Assembly: GCA_023212725.1 (NCBI GenBank)
Contig: JALBYF010000042.1
Location: 1 to 64,000, forward strand
Source: Tranzscheliella williamsii
Lineage: Eukaryota > Basidiomycota > Ustilaginomycetes > Ustilaginales > Ustilaginaceae
Reading direction: 5' to 3'
Length of the DNA: 64,000 nucleotides
Notes under the pieces: model-generated
The model's database searches: none
What the model saw: the letters and a program-made list of their open reading frames with translations, nothing else
Told to the model about the DNA's origin: nothing
Shown here: piece by piece, positions 60,959 through 64,000 of the stretch
How the letters are laid out: every line of letters begins with the position of its first letter
Numbering within the stretch: the first letter of the stretch is position 1
Program-made: the position numbers and the translations under genes

Positions 60959-61882
60959 TCAGCACGCGCGGGGCCGGGAAGCGACGAGCTCGTCAAGCAG
61001 TCGCGAGCACGCTTGCAGCTGGATCTCGCACGACGCGCAGATTTCGAGCCAGCTGTCGCGGTCGTCGGTGGTGCTTGTGGGCGTGCTGGCCGCGCTGCTG
61101 ATCTCGTCAAAGCAGCCACGCAGCCGTTCGAGGCGTGTCTGGAGCGCACGCGACGGACGCCCCGGCGGCAGGTGGATCGCTCTGGCCCTGTCGGAGAGCA
61201 CGGCTGCCATGGCGCGGAAGTAGGCGACCATCTTGGCTGCCGGGTACTGCAGCATTTTGTCGCGGCAGAGTGCGATGCCGTCCTTGATCTCGCGGAGCGA
61301 GCGGTCCAGCTCTCGTTGCCCGCGCAGACCGTGCGACGGCGATGGCGGGCTGGAGGGTAGTGCACCACCCCGCTGCTGCGTCGGCGCCAAGGCGCAGTCG
61401 CTTGTCGAGCGGCGCCGGTAGTCTTCCTCCTCCGTGCTGCTCGCGTCATCGATGACGATCGGGCGTTCTGGTGAGCCGGCCACTGGCAGCGCGCCCGTCT
61501 TGGTCGCTTTCGCCGGCCCTACCTGTGGCAACGCCGGATCGGCCTTGCGCGTAGCGTGCCTCGCGCCATCTCGCTCTGCGGCCCCTTCGGCATCCGTTGT
61601 GTAGGGACGCAGGCCGGGAAGATCGTATACGTTCTCGCCGCCTACCTTGCATTGGCAGTGATGGAACCTGCAAAAGCGGCAGGTCCGCGTCGACCGCAGC
61701 ATACCAGCAGAGCTGTAGCATCGCAAGCCTTGCTTGGCACACCTATCGCACTTTTGCGCAAAGTCGCGGTCGTGCAGATGCGTGTCTTGTTCGCTCCGTC
61801 TTGGCTTCCATCCCCTCCTGACCGGCCTGTACCGTTGTGGCTCGTCAGTGTAGGAGCTGTCGCTCGACGCGCGTGCCCTCAT
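60959..61882 (-). CDS. Zn(II)2Cys6-type zinc-cluster protein
   Basis: 307 residues, start ATG at 61882. A complete zinc-cluster pattern is at residues about 45-80: C-x2-C-x6-C, a 12-residue linker, then C-x2-C-x6-C (KCDRCAKQGLRCYSSAG ... CRFCRFHHCQC). The first half matches the fungal Zn2Cys6 DNA-binding fold; one more Cys sits inside the second half (HHCQC). The rest has a Pro/Ala-rich acidic middle (PIVIDDASSTEEED) and a helical C-terminal part (about 190-300) with Arg/Leu-rich repeats. It is short for a typical Zn2Cys6 transcription factor and has no fungal-specific transcription factor domain, so it may be a small regulator. Expression and DNA target are unknown. Confidence 0.75.
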   Translation of the reverse strand: MRARASSDSSYTDEPQRYRPVRRGWKPRRSEQDTHLHDRDFAQKCDRCAKQGLRCYSSAGMLRSTRTCRFCRFHHCQCKVGGENVYDLPGLRPYTTDAEGAAERDGARHATRKADPALPQVGPAKATKTGALPVAGSPERPIVIDDASSTEEEDYRRRSTSDCALAPTQQRGGALPSSPPSPSHGLRGQRELDRSLREIKDGIALCRDKMLQYPAAKMVAYFRAMAAVLSDRARAIHLPPGRPSRALQTRLERLRGCFDEISSAASTPTSTTDDRDSWLEICASCEIQLQACSRLLDELVASRPRAC

Positions 61883-62616
61883 CTGCCCAGCACCACGAGC
61901 AGCCTGGCCGCGTCTTGTGCGTATGCAGCAAGAGATGATAGCTGGCGGTGAGCGGGCGACCAGTTCTGCAGGCGGTATCCGCCAGGCGGAGGTAGAAGCT
62001 CAGCTGGCGGCGTGCGGAACAGATGTTGCCTTCCAGGCGGAGCTGAGGGCAGGCGCGGGGAAGGAAGCCCCGCGGCGCTCGATGGTGGCAATGCCAGCCA
62101 GCCGCAGTGGAGCCAGCGCTCGAGCATCGCCGATGCGGAACGGAAGGCCCGAGCTCGACGCGGCCCCGCCCCATCACGGGCCTGCCGCCGACCTCTCCGG
62201 CATGCAGTCATGGCTGTGCTGCGGTGGAAGTGCAGAGAAACAGCCAAGCCCTATCTTGATGCGGAGGGAGCGGCGCAGTGCAGTGTAGTCCTTCGCAATA
62301 GAAAACAGGCATCATTAACAACCCGTCGGGAACGCCCCGAGCCATCCAAGGCCCCTCACTGCATCGCTTCCGCCGACGCTTCCGCTGAGTGTTCGGTATC
62401 GATCCGATCACGATCACAACTTGAGCGAGCTGTGCGGCCGACTGCCACCTCAGGCGAGCGTCCGGAACAGGTAGCCTCTTGCGCAGTGGAGCCCCCCAGC
62501 TGCTGCTCCGAATTCGATCGCGATCAGCCAGGCAAGTTTGATGGCAGTCCTGTGCGCAACGCCGCAGCGCCAGGTCTATATTATAAAGCTTAGCAAATCT
62601 CTGGGAATCATAATCA
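61883..62616. other. Intergenic region
   Basis: This contains the start-side flank of the Zn2Cys6 gene and leads into the tRNA gene at 62617. Overlapping open frames (for example 61917-62593, +) show no family signal. An upstream exon of the Zn2Cys6 gene is possible but not supported. Confidence 0.4.
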
Positions 62617-62725
62617 GGGAATATGGTCTAGTGGTATGACGTCGCTTCCGCATACCTTCAGTCCACATCAGTGTTCGCTTGGTCCGGAAAAGCGAAGGTC
62701 CGGGGTTCGATCCCCTGTGTTTCCA
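62617..62725 (+). tRNA. Intron-bearing tRNA, isotype uncertain (Ala-CGC or Arg-CCG)
   Basis: GGGAATA (62617-62623) pairs with TGTTTCC (62718-62724) with a G3-U70 wobble; discriminator A is at 62725. A-box TGGTCTAGTGG and B-box GGTTCGATCCC are intact, and the T-stem is CGGGG/CCCTG. The anticodon stem TCGCT/AGCGA gives loop TCCGCA with anticodon CGC (62649-62651), an intron at about 62653-62689, and C at position 33 instead of U. A frame one base earlier would give U33 and anticodon CCG (Arg), at the cost of a mismatched stem pair. G3-U70 favours Ala. CGGAA at 62685 can pair with TTCCG, forming the anticodon-intron helix. Seven T follow at 62734. Confidence 0.75.
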
Positions 62726-62733
62726 TTCCTATC

Positions 62734-62740
62734 TTTTTTT
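62734..62740 (+). terminator. RNA polymerase III terminator
   Basis: Seven T begin 9 bp after the discriminator base of the tRNA gene, with a second T8 run close behind (62744-62752 region). Confidence 0.8.
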
Positions 62741-63117
62741 GACCTTTTTTTTCATTCTGTCCGGCTCTCTTTTTTGGGTTCCATTTGGCTCGGTTTAAGG
62801 CCGAAATATCGACGCTGGTGGAGTGGGGACATAAAAATTTCGGCCTCGGTTGCAAAGTGAGGAGCGCGGTCTTTTTGCACTGTACTACCAGCGATTCGTT
62901 GGGCGAGCGTTGCGCACGGACAAGGTGGGAAAGGGCTCGGGCAACCTAGGCGGAGGCCGCTCTGGCGGTCAGCAGCCGTCCTGATGCCAGTCACTACGGT
63001 TCACGCAGGGCAGGGTGATGGCTCAACTGAACGGGTTATGTTAGGTTTGCAATGTCGAAATTCGCTACGATAACGTTCTATAGTCACACGGCTCCACACA
63101 CGGCTGCTCTAACAGAC
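62741..63117. other. Short intergenic region
   Basis: Between the tRNA and the 3' end of DUS1. No gene is visible; T-rich in its first 40 bases. Confidence 0.45.
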
Positions 63118-64000
63118 CTAGCGTGCTACGACTTCTTCGACCTTCTGGCGCTTGCTGCCGGCAAGAGGAGGCTCCTGCTGCTCAGCGCTGGCGGACCTTG
63201 GCCTGGTGCCATTCAGCCCGAGGCCGGCATCCTGCTCGCCTGCCGTCTGGATATCGTGGACCGGTACAGGCTTGTCCGCCTCTGGCCTAGCCGACTTGGT
63301 CTCGGCTACTCTCTCTGCCCGCGCCTTCCTCGATTCGGTGCCTGCTTCGGACCGCTGCTCCTCCTCTGTGATCAGCGGTGGACGGAAATAGGGCTGCAGC
63401 AGCCAGTGGGGGATGTAGCTGGGCCGGTGTTCGTCCGGGTGGTCGGCATCGGGCGGCGTCAGATGCGACACCGAGCCCGGCAAGGGCGGCACTTGCGGCT
63501 GATGCCACTTGGCATCCGCCATATCCAGCTTCAGCCGCCGGCCGAGCTCGTTGACAAAGCTACGGTAGGTGGCGACGCGCGCCTCGCCCTGCGCCTTGTC
63601 GTCGAACCGGCTCTTGCCGAGCGACTCGCGCAGATCGCGATGCACCTCTAGACCCGGACGACACATCCGGAACAGATGCGCCTTGATCGCGCTGCTCTGC
63701 GTCGGCGTCTTCAATTTGGCGACAATGTCAAGATATTCATGCGCCATGTGCGTCAACGAAGGAAGCGGCAATTCGGGCGCATTCGGGAACATCTCGCTCG
63801 GCCGCGTTGGCAACGGGTCGAGGAAGATGGCCGGATTGTAAAGATTGCCTTCGGCACTCATGACACCTTGAGCGCCCGTACGAGCCAAAGCATCCTTCCA
63901 GTCTTGCGGATACAAGACATTTCCGTTGGTAAAGACGGGCACGGTGACAGCTTCCTTCACCGCCCTGATCTTGTCCCAATCGGCGAGACCAGTATGGTGG
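63118..64000 (-). CDS. DUS1: tRNA-dihydrouridine synthase DUS1, C-terminal part
   Basis: The gene runs off the right edge; the frame stays open to 64000, so at least 293 residues of the C-terminus are seen and the N-terminus is missing. HHTGLADWDKIRAVKEAVTV followed by PVFTNGNVLYPQDW is the late TIM-barrel FMN-binding part (GNI/GNV loop) of Dus1. GAQGVMSAEGNLYNPAIF is the classic Dus1 motif. The helical tRNA-binding domain follows (AHLFRMCRPGLEVHRDL). The last 120 residues are Lys/Glu/Pro-rich and less conserved. The enzyme reduces U16/U17 in the D-loop of tRNAs using NADPH and FMN. Confidence 0.9.
   Translation of the reverse strand, partial: HHTGLADWDKIRAVKEAVTVPVFTNGNVLYPQDWKDALARTGAQGVMSAEGNLYNPAIFLDPLPTRPSEMFPNAPELPLPSLTHMAHEYLDIVAKLKTPTQSSAIKAHLFRMCRPGLEVHRDLRESLGKSRFDDKAQGEARVATYRSFVNELGRRLKLDMADAKWHQPQVPPLPGSVSHLTPPDADHPDEHRPSYIPHWLLQPYFRPPLITEEEQRSEAGTESRKARAERVAETKSARPEADKPVPVHDIQTAGEQDAGLGLNGTRPRSASAEQQEPPLAGSKRQKVEEVVAR

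Noticed and set aside
60607..61449. 280-codon minus-strand open frame
   Set aside because: A shifted frame of the Zn2Cys6 gene, Arg/Ser-rich and without its Cys cluster.

Overview
This window is nuclear DNA of a GC-rich basidiomycete fungus, most likely a smut-type yeast or plant associate (Ustilaginomycotina). The evidence is eukaryotic housekeeping genes of fungal type, short introns (about 70-100 bp, GT...AG, CTGAC/CTAAC-like branch sites), two intron-bearing tRNA genes, Kex2-type secreted proteins and fungal-only families. No species can be named from the sequence alone. I assign 20 protein-coding genes (one cut by the window end) and two tRNA genes.

Region 1 (1-16.5 kb) holds an unknown coiled-coil protein and, after a convergent junction, a 2587-residue single-pass membrane protein. 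This giant is built of three copies of a DUF3712-like module. A second protein of similar build (934 aa, resembling the Tag1 vacuolar family) lies 3 kb away on the same strand.

Region 2 (17-29 kb) holds an HxxxDG acyltransferase, proteasome subunit beta-6 (PRE7), APC2 and the exosome subunit RRP41. APC2 and RRP41 share a 165-bp divergent promoter, and the first coding exon of RRP41 is only the ATG. An AMP-forming acyl-CoA ligase ending in SKI and a small Kex2-type secreted protein follow. A tRNA-Pro(AGG) with an intron sits at 29.7 kb.

Region 3 (29.8-46.5 kb) holds a kelch/BTB Ral2-like protein, the inositol hexakisphosphate kinase KCS1 and the endopolyphosphatase PPN1. KCS1 and PPN1 are adjacent and co-oriented and both act in polyphosphate homeostasis. 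Each starts next to a short tandem repeat: 12 bp x 6 inside KCS1, and 18 bp x 9 just before the PPN1 ATG.

Region 4 (46.6-64 kb) holds a small OB-fold-like orphan, a UDP-GlcNAc transporter (YEA4-like), a tiny GPI-anchor-type protein and the three-exon SHY1/SURF1 gene. It continues with a secreted protein carrying a ladder of dibasic sites, an RRM-YTH m6A reader with a large insertion in its YTH domain, a Zn2Cys6 protein, a second intron-bearing tRNA of uncertain identity, and the C-terminal part of DUS1.

Intron-containing genes were rebuilt by hand from GT/AG sites, reading frame and conserved protein motifs. No transposon, CRISPR array or viral remnant was recognised. The best candidates for undescribed biology are the dibasic-ladder secreted precursor (53.0 kb), the triplicated giant DUF3712 protein (2.7-10.6 kb) and the repeat-preceded polyphosphate gene pair (38-46.5 kb).
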